From: Sellimonas caecigallum
Lineage (GTDB): Bacteria; Bacillota; Clostridia; Lachnospirales; Lachnospiraceae
NCBI RefSeq assembly: GCF_019754295.1
Contig: NZ_VIRV01000013.1
Location: 1-64,000, forward strand
Length of the DNA: 64,000 nucleotides
Reading direction: 5' to 3'
The first letter of the stretch is position 1. Each line of letters begins with the position of its first letter. The notes beneath the pieces were generated by a model. The model made no database searches. It saw only the letters and a program-made list of their open reading frames with translations, and had not been told where the DNA came from. The position numbers and the translations under genes are program-made. Below, piece by piece: positions 37,448 to 46,442 of this stretch.

Positions 37448-38718
37448 GCGCGTTCACCTGCCTTTATTAATGTCTCTCCGCTATCCATGACACCGTTCGG
37501 ATAATCCGCGGCTTCTGTAACACCGCTGATGGCAGTATTTTTGCCAATCTGTACATTGGATGGAATCACGGAATTTTCTCCTATCGTCACAAGACCAAAG
37601 GAATAAATCGCCGGCTTTTCTTTATTCGGAACATCGCTTCCGATACCAAGCGTCACATTGTCTCCGATCTTTACATTCTCCGCTATGATCGCTTTGTCGA
37701 TGACGTTGTTTGCCCCGATCTGAGTATCTCTCATAATGATCGAATCCCTCACGATCGTCCCTTTGCCGATGACCACACCTGCGCCGATGACAGAATTATG
37801 TACCTCTCCGTAAATCTCCGCACCGTTGCTTACGATACATCTGTCCACAACTGCCTGATCTGAGACATACTGCGGCGGAAGGATGGCGCTGTTCGTATAA
37901 ATCTTCCAGAATTCTTCATAGAGATTGAATTCCGGGATAAGATCGATGAGCTCCATATTTGCTTCCCAGTAGGATCCAAGTGTCCCAACATCCTTCCAGT
38001 ATCCGTTGTACTCATATGCAAAGAGACGTTTTCCATTCTCATGGCAGTACGGAATTACATGTTTTCCAAAGTCGCAGGACGGTTCGTCCGACATTTTGAT
38101 GAGCGCTTCTTTCAATACCGGCCAACTGAAGATATAAATCCCCATGGATGCCAGATTGCTCTTTGGCTCTTTTGGTTTTTCCTGGAAATCGTTGATGCGT
38201 CCCTCCTCATCCGCGATCACGATTCCGAATCTGCTGGCCTCCTCGATTGGAACCGGCATTGCAGCGATGGTCACGTCCGCATTGTGCTCCTTGTGGAAAT
38301 CCAGCATCACTTCATAATCCATTTTGTAAATATGGTCTCCTGATAAAATCAGGACATAATCCGGATTAAATGTCTCCATATAATCAAGATTCTGGTAGAT
38401 GGCATTGGCTGTACCGGTATACCATTCGCTGTTGGTGCTTTTTTCATATGGCGGCAAAATGGTTACGCCCCCTACATTACGGTCCAGATCCCAAGGAATT
38501 CCAATACCGATATGAGTATTTAGTCTTAACGGCTGATACTGTGTCAATACGCCCACTGTATCGATCCCCGAATTAATGCAGTTGCTCAGCGGGAAATCGA
38601 TAATTCTGTATTTTCCTCCAAATGCAACCGCCGGTTTTGCCACTTTCGACGTCAAAACTCCTAGTCTGCTTCCTTGTCCTCCGGCTAACAGCATTGCTAT
38701 CATCTCTTTTTTTATCAT
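37444..38718 (-). CDS. glgC: glucose-1-phosphate adenylyltransferase, catalytic subunit GlgC
   Basis: 424 residues. Donor loop [20 protein letters not shown] and [29 protein letters not shown] (metal Asp), then a hexapeptide-repeat C-terminal domain (about 290-400). GGGGTGAGGAC precedes the ATG. First gene of glgC-glgD-spoVG; no glycogen synthase or branching enzyme is in the window. Confidence 0.96.
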   Translation of the reverse strand: MIKKEMIAMLLAGGQGSRLGVLTSKVAKPAVAFGGKYRIIDFPLSNCINSGIDTVGVLTQYQPLRLNTHIGIGIPWDLDRNVGGVTILPPYEKSTNSEWYTGTANAIYQNLDYMETFNPDYVLILSGDHIYKMDYEVMLDFHKEHNADVTIAAMPVPIEEASRFGIVIADEEGRINDFQEKPKEPKSNLASMGIYIFSWPVLKEALIKMSDEPSCDFGKHVIPYCHENGKRLFAYEYNGYWKDVGTLGSYWEANMELIDLIPEFNLYEEFWKIYTNSAILPPQYVSDQAVVDRCIVSNGAEIYGEVHNSVIGAGVVIGKGTIVRDSIIMRDTQIGANNVIDKAIIAENVKIGDNVTLGIGSDVPNKEKPAIYSFGLVTIGENSVIPSNVQIGKNTAISGVTEAADYPNGVMDSGETLIKAGERA

Positions 38719-38752
38719 GTCCTCACCCCTTGTCAGTAATTATAGTGGTCTT

Positions 38753-38761
38753 ATTATAACA
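38753..38761 (-). promoter_or_regulatory. extended -10 promoter of glgC
   Basis: TGTTATAAT on the minus strand is a perfect extended -10, 35 bp before the glgC start. The 38719-39052 gap also holds the murC promoter; its AT-rich middle (38762-38960) shows no ORF or clear hairpin. Confidence 0.55.
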
Positions 38762-38965
38762 CATTTTCCGTAAATATCGAATAAATTTTATATTTTTTTG
38801 TCCATTAATCTACTTTTTTTATGCATTTTACATAATCTTTACGTTAATAAATCGACACACTGTTGTTTATTTCTGATTTTACGTTTTTTGTCTCACTGAT
38901 CATTATTATTCATATGCGCTTGTCCTCTTTTTTAGAACCTCTTTTTCAGCTTTATCAACCTGTTT

Positions 38966-39001
38966 ATAAGGATTGTATCTTACATATCCTTATGCTAAAA
39001 T
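38966..39001 (+). promoter_or_regulatory. murC promoter overlapped by an inverted repeat
   Basis: TTGTAT (38973-38978), 17-nt spacer, TAAAAT (38996-39001). ATAAGGAT (38966-38973) and ATCCTTAT (38986-38993) form an 8-bp inverted repeat spanning the -35 and spacer, an operator-like placement. No binding protein can be named. Confidence 0.55.
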
Positions 39002-39052
39002 GGAAAAGAAATTGGAATTACAAACATCAACGAAATAGGAAGTGTGATAATT

Positions 39053-40435
39053 ATGTATAAAATCAACTTTGAGAAACCTGTTCACATTCATTTTATCGGG
39101 ATCGGCGGCATCAGTATGAGCGGATTAGCCGAAATCCTTCTGAATGAGCACTTTACGGTAAGCGGTTCCGACAACAAAGAATCAAAACTTACAACGCACT
39201 TACGTGATATGGGCGCCAAAATCTCCATCGGACAGAAAGCGTCAAACATAGAAGACGGCATCGATGTGGTCGTGTACACGGCTGCGATCCATGAAGACAA
39301 CGAGGAATTCGCCGAGGCGAAACGACACGGTCTTCCAATGCTAAGCCGCGCAGAACTTCTCGGACAGCTTATGACCAACTATAAGCTCCCGATCGCAGTG
39401 GCAGGCACCCACGGGAAGACGACAACAACTTCCATGCTGTCCCACATCCTGCTGGCCGGAGACACCGATCCGACGATCTCCGTAGGCGGTATTCTCCCGG
39501 CTATCCACGGAAACATCCGCGTCGGCAATTCAGAAATCTTCGTGACCGAGGCCTGTGAATATACAAACAGCTATCACCACTTTTTTCCAAAGATCAGCAT
39601 CATCCTGAATATCGAAGAAGATCATATGGACTTTTTCAAAGATATCAACGATATCCGTGATTCCTTCCATACATTCGCAAAACTGCTCCCGGAAGACGGG
39701 ACTCTGATCATCAACGGAGAGATTGACCGTCTCAAGGAAATCACAGCCGATCTTCCATGCAGCGTCATCACTTATGACACAAAAGATCAGCACGCCGATT
39801 ACAGCGCTTCTGATATTGCATATGACGAGATGGGCAATGCGTCTTTCGAGCTCCTCATCCATGGCAGACCGTCCGGACAGATCCGCCTTTCTGTAAACGG
39901 GATCCACAATGTCTCCAACGCCTTGTCTGCCATCGCAGCCGCTCAGCTTCTGGATATCCCGATGGAAAAGATCAAGGAAGGGCTCCTTTCCTTTACCGGT
40001 ACAGACAGGCGCTTCCAGTACAAAGGAGACAAAAACGGATTTCACATTGTAGACGACTACGCGCACCATCCGACAGAGATCCGAGCCACGCTTCGTGCTG
40101 CAGCTAACTATCCGCACCGGGAAACATGGTGTATTTTCCAGCCGCACACTTATACCCGCACGAAAGCATTTTTCCATGAATTTGCGGATGCACTCTCCCT
40201 GGCAGACCATGTGATACTGGCGGATATCTATGCAGCCCGCGAGACAGACACCCTCGGTATGTCCTCCGCCCTTCTGGCAGAAGAGCTACGCACCAAAGGC
40301 TGTGATGCCACCTATCTTCCAAGCTTTGAAGATATCGAAACTTTTGTTTTGGAACATTGTAAGGAAGATGATTTGTTGATAACTATGGGCGCCGGAGACG
40401 TTGTAAATATTGGGGAAACGCTTCTTTCCATGTAG
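39053..40435 (+). CDS. murC: UDP-N-acetylmuramate--L-alanine ligase
   Basis: 460 residues. Rossmann-type start IHFIGIGGISMSGLAEIL, ATP loop AGTHGKTTTTSMLSHIL (about 110), central EACEYTNSYHHFFP, and C-terminal DDYAHHPTEIRATL. It adds the first L-alanine to UDP-MurNAc in peptidoglycan synthesis. AGGAAG suits ATG 39053; an in-frame GTG 9 bp upstream is less likely. Confidence 0.97.
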   Translation: MYKINFEKPVHIHFIGIGGISMSGLAEILLNEHFTVSGSDNKESKLTTHLRDMGAKISIGQKASNIEDGIDVVVYTAAIHEDNEEFAEAKRHGLPMLSRAELLGQLMTNYKLPIAVAGTHGKTTTTSMLSHILLAGDTDPTISVGGILPAIHGNIRVGNSEIFVTEACEYTNSYHHFFPKISIILNIEEDHMDFFKDINDIRDSFHTFAKLLPEDGTLIINGEIDRLKEITADLPCSVITYDTKDQHADYSASDIAYDEMGNASFELLIHGRPSGQIRLSVNGIHNVSNALSAIAAAQLLDIPMEKIKEGLLSFTGTDRRFQYKGDKNGFHIVDDYAHHPTEIRATLRAAANYPHRETWCIFQPHTYTRTKAFFHEFADALSLADHVILADIYAARETDTLGMSSALLAEELRTKGCDATYLPSFEDIETFVLEHCKEDDLLITMGAGDVVNIGETLLSM

Positions 40436-40467
40436 TTTTCCACAGAATCCACACCGAATTATCCACA
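40436..40467 (+). promoter_or_regulatory. cluster of three DnaA-box-like sites upstream of dnaD-dnaI
   Basis: TTTTCCACA (40436-40444), GAATCCACA (40445-40453) and a perfect TTATCCACA (40459-40467), all in the same orientation, start right after the murC stop codon. They lie 40-70 bp upstream of the dnaD -10 element. The consensus DnaA box is TTATCCACA. A role in regulating the primosome genes is inference. Confidence 0.55.
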
Positions 40468-40506
40468 AAACCGTTGAAAATAAGGCTTTTTCTCGGGAAA
40501 AGAAAA

Positions 40507-40515
40507 TGCTATAAT
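40507..40515 (+). promoter_or_regulatory. extended -10 promoter of dnaD-dnaI
   Basis: TGCTATAAT is a perfect extended -10, about 48 bp before the dnaD start; no good -35. Confidence 0.55.
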
Positions 40516-40562
40516 ACGTTTACTTTGATTTAGGAAAGACAGGGGTTTTAAAGGAAATGGGT

Positions 40563-41681
40563 ATGTTGAGCATCCGAAACGGTTCTGGTCATCAGTTTAC
40601 ACTGGTTGCCAATGATTTTATCGACAGTTATATGACAAAGGCAAACGGCGAATATGTGAAAGTATATCTGCTTTTGCTGCGCCGTATGGACAGTGGTAAA
40701 GGGTTTTCTGTCTCTGAACTTGCAGATATACTCGAGATCACGGAAGGAGATATCTTAAGAGCATTCCGGTACTGGGCAAAGGAGGGGCTGCTTACCATCG
40801 AATACGGAGCAGGCGGAGATATATCCGGTCTTTTGATGGGAAACGCGGAGACGGAAAATAAAAAGAATGAAACCACCGCAAAAACTCAGGACAGCCTTTC
40901 CTGTTCCGATCCGATTGCGGAAGCGGAATCCTCGCCGCAAGAGGACGAGCCTTGGGGAGCCATTCCGGAACACACAGAGGAACCTGCGCATGCGGACAGC
41001 TCCGCAAAAAAAGAAACAGCACCTCCGATCCGTGACATCGGTCAGTACAAAAGCCGGAAGGAATTCAAACAGCTTTTGTTTATCACAGAAAAATATATCG
41101 GCAGACCACTGTCCCCTTCGGATGTGGAGATGATGTCTTATTTTTATGATACCCTTCAGTTCTCTGCAGATCTGGTGGAATATCTTGTGGAATACTGCGT
41201 GGAAAATGGACACAAAAGCATGCACTACATCAAATCGGTGGCGTTGGCCTGGGCAGACGCCGGTATCTCCAGCGTCTCAGAGGCACGCAGATCTGCAAGT
41301 TTTTACAACAAAGACTGCTCTGCGGTCCTGAAAGCATTCGGCATCACGGGCCGTATGGCTGCTTCCGTGGAGACAGATTTTGTGAAGAAATGGTCCTCCG
41401 AGTTCGGTTTTACGCTGGATATCATCATCGAAGCATGTAATCGGACTGTGTCCGCCATCCATCAGCCAAGCTTCGAGTATGCGGATAAAATCCTGAGCAA
41501 TTGGCATAATAAAGGGGTGCACCACCTAAAGGATGTCTCTATGCTGGATCAGGCATACCTGCAGCATCGGTCCGCCAGGGCTTCCTCCCCTGCACCGACT
41601 GCGAAAAAAACGAAATTCAACAATTTTGAGGAACGAAACTATAACATGGAAGATCTGGAAAGACAGCTTCTCGAGAGCTAA
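40563..41681 (+). CDS. dnaD: DnaD-domain replication initiation protein
   Basis: 372 residues. An N-terminal winged-helix part (about 1-85; FSVSELADILEITEGDILRA), an acidic linker (about 95-150), and a DnaD C-terminal domain (about 165-240; DVEMMSYFYDTLQFSADLVEYL) with a second similar region (about 255-320). DnaD-type proteins help open DNA and load the helicase. AAGGAA spaced 6 nt from ATG 40563 favours it over ATG 40557. Followed after 16 bp by the helicase loader gene. Confidence 0.92.
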   Translation: MLSIRNGSGHQFTLVANDFIDSYMTKANGEYVKVYLLLLRRMDSGKGFSVSELADILEITEGDILRAFRYWAKEGLLTIEYGAGGDISGLLMGNAETENKKNETTAKTQDSLSCSDPIAEAESSPQEDEPWGAIPEHTEEPAHADSSAKKETAPPIRDIGQYKSRKEFKQLLFITEKYIGRPLSPSDVEMMSYFYDTLQFSADLVEYLVEYCVENGHKSMHYIKSVALAWADAGISSVSEARRSASFYNKDCSAVLKAFGITGRMAASVETDFVKKWSSEFGFTLDIIIEACNRTVSAIHQPSFEYADKILSNWHNKGVHHLKDVSMLDQAYLQHRSARASSPAPTAKKTKFNNFEERNYNMEDLERQLLES

Positions 41682-41697
41682 GTAAAGGAGTTTTTTC

Positions 41698-42681
41698 ATG
41701 GCTTTGACAAATTCACAGTACGACGCGATCATGAGGATGTATGAGAAGAAGCAGCTGCGTTCGCACGATCTGCTGAATGAGCATTTTCATGAAATATATG
41801 AAAAAATACCGCGGATCGCTGAGATCGACCGCAAGATCTCTCATGCCGGAGTAGAAAAGGCAAAAGCGCTCCTTGAGGGCGGGGACCAATCCATAGATGA
41901 TTTCCGGCGTCAGGTCGCACTTCTGTCCGAAGAAAAGAAGACGCTGCTTTTGGCGTACGGATACCCGGAGGATTATCTGGAGCCATCTTACGAATGCAGC
42001 GACTGCTGTGATACCGGGTACATAGACGGGAAAAAATGCCGCTGCTTTCAGAAGGCCGAAATCGACCTTCTATACACGCAGTCCAATCTTCAGGACGTCC
42101 TGAATGCTGAAAATTTCCGTTCTTTTCGTCTGGATTACTACTCATCGGATTACATCGACCCGGTCAGCCGCAGATCTTCGCTGGAGATGGCAAAAGACGC
42201 ATTGGATGTATGCCGTTCCTTTGTCGATTCTTTTTCCGACAGCTTCCAGAATCTTTTGATCTATGGAAATACCGGAGTTGGCAAAACTTTTCTTACCCAC
42301 TGCATCGCCAGGGAACTCATTGACCGGATCCATTCCGTCATTTATGTGACTGCATCCCAGCTTTTTGAACTTCTTGGGAACAGGGAATTCGGGCAGCGCA
42401 CTGAAGACATCCATACCGGTTCTCTGTTGGAGAGCTGCGATCTGCTCATTATCGACGATCTAGGCACGGAACTTACAAATTCATTTACGGTCTCTCAGCT
42501 TTTCATCTGCCTGAACGACCGGATCATACAAAAAAAATCGACAATTATCTCTACCAATTTGTCGCTAAATGAGATAAAATCTATTTACAGTGAGAGGACC
42601 TTCTCCCGCATCAGCAGCAATTTCCGCCTGCTGAAACTTGTGGGGGATGATATCCGAATAAAGAAGAAACTAATGAAATAA
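41698..42681 (+). CDS. dnaI: DnaI/DnaC-type helicase loader ATPase
   Basis: 327 residues. A cysteine cluster (CSDCCDTGYIDGKKCRC, about 99-115) is a probable zinc-binding N-terminal site as in DnaI. AAA+ part: Walker A LIYGNTGVGKTFLTH (about 185), Walker B LLIIDDLGTE, sensor STIISTNLSLNE, Arg finger region YSERTFSRI. It loads the replicative helicase. AAAGGAG precedes the ATG. Paired with dnaD. Confidence 0.93.
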   Translation: MALTNSQYDAIMRMYEKKQLRSHDLLNEHFHEIYEKIPRIAEIDRKISHAGVEKAKALLEGGDQSIDDFRRQVALLSEEKKTLLLAYGYPEDYLEPSYECSDCCDTGYIDGKKCRCFQKAEIDLLYTQSNLQDVLNAENFRSFRLDYYSSDYIDPVSRRSSLEMAKDALDVCRSFVDSFSDSFQNLLIYGNTGVGKTFLTHCIARELIDRIHSVIYVTASQLFELLGNREFGQRTEDIHTGSLLESCDLLIIDDLGTELTNSFTVSQLFICLNDRIIQKKSTIISTNLSLNEIKSIYSERTFSRISSNFRLLKLVGDDIRIKKKLMK

Positions 42682-42701
42682 CACAAACAGGAGGCAAACG
42701 A

Positions 42702-43886
42702 ATGCTGCATCGTACAGAAAGAACTCTGGATAATATTCCGGTAGGAGCCCTTGGGATCATTGCACTCACGGGTTGTGAACAAATGGGACAGAAGGTAAAT
42801 GACTACATTGTCAAATGGCGTAAAGAGGACGGACATATCTTTAAAGACGACGTTGTGTTTACCGGATATGAAAAAGACAATTACCTGATAGATGCCAAAA
42901 CCCCTCGTTTTGGTTCTGGGGAAGCTAAAGGCGTTATTTCTGAATCCATCCGTGGAAAAGACATCTATCTTATGGTAGATGTATGTAACTACAGTCTGAC
43001 ATACTCTCTGAATGGACAGATCAACCATATGTCTCCGGACGACCATTTCCAGAATCTGAAAAGAGTCATTGCCGCTATCGGCGGAAAGGCACGGCGTATC
43101 AACGTCATCATGCCATTCCTCTACGAAAGCCGCCAGCACAAGAGAAGCAGCCGGGAATCTCTTGACTGTGCTCTGGCACTTCAGGAACTCGTAAAAATGG
43201 GCGTGGACAACATTATCACTTTCGATGCTCACGACCCGCGTGTGCAGAACGCAATCCCGTTGAGCGGATTTGAGACAGTCCGCCCGACATACCAGTTTGT
43301 AAAAGGGCTGCTCCGCAACGTAAAGGATCTGGAGATCGACAGCCGCCATATGATGGCTATCAGCCCGGATGAAGGCGCTACTGGACGTGCTATCTACCTT
43401 GCAAACGTGCTGGGACTTGACATGGGAATGTTCTACAAACGCCGTGATTACACCCGTATCGTAGACGGGCGCAATCCGATCGTCGCTCATGAATTCCTTG
43501 GCGATTCTGTAGAAGGAAAAGATGTGATCATCCTGGACGACATGATCTCTTCCGGGGACAGTATCATCGATGTGGCAAAGCAGCTGAAAGCAAGAAAGGC
43601 AAGAAGAATCTTTGCGGCAGCCACATTCGGCCTGTTCACAAATGGTCTGGAGAAATTCGACAAAGCTTACGAGGAAGGCATCATCACGAACATTCTCACA
43701 ACAAACCTTATCTATCAGACACCGGAACTTTTAAGCCGTCCGTACTATATCAACTGTGATATGAGCAAGTATATCGCTCTTCTCATCGACACATTGAATC
43801 ACGACGGTTCCATCAGCAGCATCTTAAGTCCGAGCGAACGGATCCAACACGTAGTAAACAAATACCGCAACGGAGAGGAAATCTAA
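42702..43886 (+). CDS. prs: ribose-phosphate pyrophosphokinase, long divergent form
   Basis: 394 residues, longer than the usual ~315. It makes PRPP from ribose 5-phosphate and ATP. Motifs: ESRQHKRSSRESLDCALA (ATP-loop region), FDAHDPRVQNAIPL where most enzymes have a DLHADQIQGFF-like sequence, and PRPP loop VIILDDMISSGDSIID. AGGAGG precedes the ATG. Its stop codon overlaps the 3' end of the opposite ATPase gene by 4 bp. Confidence 0.93.
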   Translation: MLHRTERTLDNIPVGALGIIALTGCEQMGQKVNDYIVKWRKEDGHIFKDDVVFTGYEKDNYLIDAKTPRFGSGEAKGVISESIRGKDIYLMVDVCNYSLTYSLNGQINHMSPDDHFQNLKRVIAAIGGKARRINVIMPFLYESRQHKRSSRESLDCALALQELVKMGVDNIITFDAHDPRVQNAIPLSGFETVRPTYQFVKGLLRNVKDLEIDSRHMMAISPDEGATGRAIYLANVLGLDMGMFYKRRDYTRIVDGRNPIVAHEFLGDSVEGKDVIILDDMISSGDSIIDVAKQLKARKARRIFAAATFGLFTNGLEKFDKAYEEGIITNILTTNLIYQTPELLSRPYYINCDMSKYIALLIDTLNHDGSISSILSPSERIQHVVNKYRNGEEI

Positions 43887-45370
43887 CTCCATCCGTCACG
43901 GTATGTGATATGCATCTCTTCAAGTGCTTCTCTTTCCCGCTTATGGCAGGAAAACAGGAGCACTTGTTTTTTATTTTCCGCAAGCCACCGAAGAGCTGCC
44001 CTCATCCTTTTTTCGTCATAGTAAGAGAAGGTATCATCCAAAATGATCGGGAATTCTTCTTCACACAACATTTCTGATGCTGCCATCCGCACCGCAAAGT
44101 AAATCTGTTCCAGCGTTCCTCTGCTTAGCCTCTCTGCCGGTATCTTCCGATTCCCTGAATAGACACTGATATTCGCCTTCTCCTCCAGGTAGATCCGGTC
44201 ATAGCATCCCTCAGTAATTTCCTTAAGAATCCGGGACGCACGGCTATTGAGCCTTTCCCCGATATCCTGGTATACATCTTTTGACACTTCCAGAAGACGT
44301 TTCGCCGCAAGTTCGAGGGCTGCTTTTCTCATTTTCAGAAGCTTCTCCTCTTCTCCTATCTCGTACGTCTCATCAATCTGTTCCCGGATATTTGCGAGAG
44401 CTGTTTGTTTTTCCCTGATCTCTTCTTTGAATCTCTCCCGTCTCCACTCCAGTTTCTCCCTCGTCATGGCCGGATCCTGGTGTTCGGGCTGCACGACTTT
44501 TTCCATCTTGACTTTGTTCCAGAAAAAGAGGATCTCCGCGATCAATACCGCTGTGATCAAAAGATAGTCAAGAGGCCGCGGAACAAAGAGAAAAATGCCC
44601 GCCGCGGATAAAAAAAGGATCATAATGAGCGCCGGCACAAGAAAGCGTCTCCCTTTCTTTTCCACAGTTTCTTCCTGCCTGTCAAAATCCTGAACCCTTT
44701 CCCGCATTACCTCGTACTCTTTCCTGAGCCGTGTCAATTCCCGTTCGACATAAGCCCCTTCCTGCTCGCCAAGTTCCCGCTTCTTCAGCCTTTTTTCCTC
44801 CGCTTCCCGCACATTTCTGGAGAGTTCCCGCGCGCGCTCTCTGAGGTAAGAAAGAGATGCTTCCAGATCCATGTCACTACTGCCGGAGTGATAATAATTG
44901 GCAGCATAATTCTGTACCGCAGTCTGGAGCGTTTCTCCTGGCGCAGCTGCCAGCTGTCCGATGGCTACCGTATTCTCAAAAGTCGCCCTGTCAAGATCCG
45001 ACAGAACCGCCTGCAGATCTCCGTCATCCACCGAAAGTTCTTCCCCGTCATCCAGGCAAAAAAAACGTGTTTTTTTTCCGTTCTTTGTAAAATCCCTTTC
45101 AATCTGAAACGTTCGCCCTCCGCTCTCAAACTGTATCATTCCTCCATATTGCCAAGGCTTATCCCACGGTTCATACCTGTGGAACATATCTCCGGCTGCC
45201 GCCCTTCCGCGCCCTCGCTCAATGTCGAACAACATGCTTTTCAAAAATGCGTAAATGGTTGTTTTTCCGGCCTCGTTTTCCCCCGCAAATACGTTGATGC
45301 CATCCCCAACCTCGATATTCCGATCATGAAATTTTCCGAATCCGCTGATCTCCAATCGCTTTATCTTCAT
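43883..45370 (-). CDS. SbcC/YhaN-like ATPase with membrane hairpin
   Basis: 495 residues, far shorter than YhaN or SbcC (about 1000). N-terminal ABC half: MKIKRLEISGFGKFHDRNIE with Walker A FAGENEAGKTTIYAFL (about 29-44). A coiled coil (about 175-235) is interrupted by two adjacent membrane spans (about 240-280), then a short coiled coil (about 300-370). The C-terminal half holds the signature LSRGTLEQIYFAVRMA and Walker B FPIILDDTFSYYD. No zinc hook. It forms the ATPase partner of the SbcD-like nuclease 13 bp upstream. The membrane insertion implies action at the membrane; that is inference. Confidence 0.85.
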   Translation of the reverse strand: MKIKRLEISGFGKFHDRNIEVGDGINVFAGENEAGKTTIYAFLKSMLFDIERGRGRAAAGDMFHRYEPWDKPWQYGGMIQFESGGRTFQIERDFTKNGKKTRFFCLDDGEELSVDDGDLQAVLSDLDRATFENTVAIGQLAAAPGETLQTAVQNYAANYYHSGSSDMDLEASLSYLRERARELSRNVREAEEKRLKKRELGEQEGAYVERELTRLRKEYEVMRERVQDFDRQEETVEKKGRRFLVPALIMILFLSAAGIFLFVPRPLDYLLITAVLIAEILFFWNKVKMEKVVQPEHQDPAMTREKLEWRRERFKEEIREKQTALANIREQIDETYEIGEEEKLLKMRKAALELAAKRLLEVSKDVYQDIGERLNSRASRILKEITEGCYDRIYLEEKANISVYSGNRKIPAERLSRGTLEQIYFAVRMAASEMLCEEEFPIILDDTFSYYDEKRMRAALRWLAENKKQVLLFSCHKREREALEEMHITYRDGWS

Positions 45371-45383
45371 CTTGGTACTCCCT

Positions 45384-46442
45384 TTATGATCCCCTTTTTG
45401 TTTCCAAAAGCGCCTTTACCCCTTCATAAAGCGCCATCTCTTCGAGGAGTCCATCCTCCCCTTCTTTCTCAAAACTCTGTATAAACCTTCCCAGAAGATT
45501 TCCTTTGTTAACTGCAGAAAGTTTCCCGAAGTCGTAAGACGGATTTGTAAAGTCCAGCACATCGATGACGTTCCCATACGGATCCATACTCGCGGCGGCA
45601 AATTCGATGTCCGGATCCCGAAAGCCGGTAATCTCTACCCGGTACATATTTTCGATACCCTGTTCTTCGATCTTCTCCCGGATCGTATCCCGCAGCAGAC
45701 TCCCCGTCATCTTTTCATCCGCCTGGATATCCAGATGGATGTATTTTCTCGAAGCAAACGGCACGAATCTTGTCTTTACAAGTCCATTTGCGGCAGCTCC
45801 CAGAATGAATCCATGGTCTCCCGTGTCATTGGGATCTGTCGGCTCCAATGCTCCACAGTAGGAGCTTTTCTGCTCCTTCTGGTCTGGTTTGTGAATATGT
45901 CCCAGGGCTACATAATCGTAACCCAAAAGCTCTGTTTCCCTTTTCCGGAACGGCAGGTGCTTTTCATCTCCTCCGTGCAGGATAAGAATTTCCGTATCCT
46001 GGGTTCTGCGGCATTTCCAGGAATCTCGGATTCCCTCTCTGTATTCTCTGTCCCAGTAGCTGAATCCGGACACGGCCGTCCGAAGTTCCGGAAATTCAAT
46101 CTTTTGCATCTCTTTTCCAAGAAGAGGGAACACATTGCGCGCCCACCGAAAACTCCGGTAATATGAATCCTGTTTGACAAAATCATGGTTTCCTGCCACC
46201 AGCACGACTTTCGTGTGAGTCAGGCGGGCAAAAAGAGCGTTGACTTCCTTCATCTCCCTGAGAAGAGGCTGTCTGTGAAACAAATCCCCCGCGATCACGA
46301 GGAGATCGGTCTTTTCCCGTTCACACAGGCTGATCAGCCTTTCAAAGCTTCTCCAGATCTCTTCCGGTCTGTTTTTCGTATATGCCTTGCCTGCGTCCGG
46401 TCTAACTCCTAAGTGAACGTCCGCCGTGTGTATGAATTTCAC
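45384..46442 (-). CDS. SbcD/Mre11-like DNA repair metallophosphoesterase (YhaO type)
   Basis: 352 residues. Metal motifs in order: FIHTADVHLG, VIAGDLFHR, VLVAGNHDF, ILHGGDEKHLP, ALGHIHKP. A capping domain follows (about 240-350). Such proteins are Mn-dependent nucleases working with an SbcC/Rad50-like ATPase. GTG 46442 is the better start: AAGGAGG abuts the ATG at 46448 but is spaced 6 nt from GTG. It overlaps the end of the histidine kinase gene by 41 bp. Confidence 0.9.
   Translation of the reverse strand: MKFIHTADVHLGVRPDAGKAYTKNRPEEIWRSFERLISLCEREKTDLLVIAGDLFHRQPLLREMKEVNALFARLTHTKVVLVAGNHDFVKQDSYYRSFRWARNVFPLLGKEMQKIEFPELRTAVSGFSYWDREYREGIRDSWKCRRTQDTEILILHGGDEKHLPFRKRETELLGYDYVALGHIHKPDQKEQKSSYCGALEPTDPNDTGDHGFILGAAANGLVKTRFVPFASRKYIHLDIQADEKMTGSLLRDTIREKIEEQGIENMYRVEITGFRDPDIEFAAASMDPYGNVIDVLDFTNPSYDFGKLSAVNKGNLLGRFIQSFEKEGEDGLLEEMALYEGVKALLETKRGS

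Noticed and set aside
40436-40562. Chromosomal replication origin
   Set aside because: DnaA boxes are present, but there are only three, no AT-rich unwinding stretch of usual size, and neither dnaA nor dnaN is adjacent. A regulatory role is more likely.
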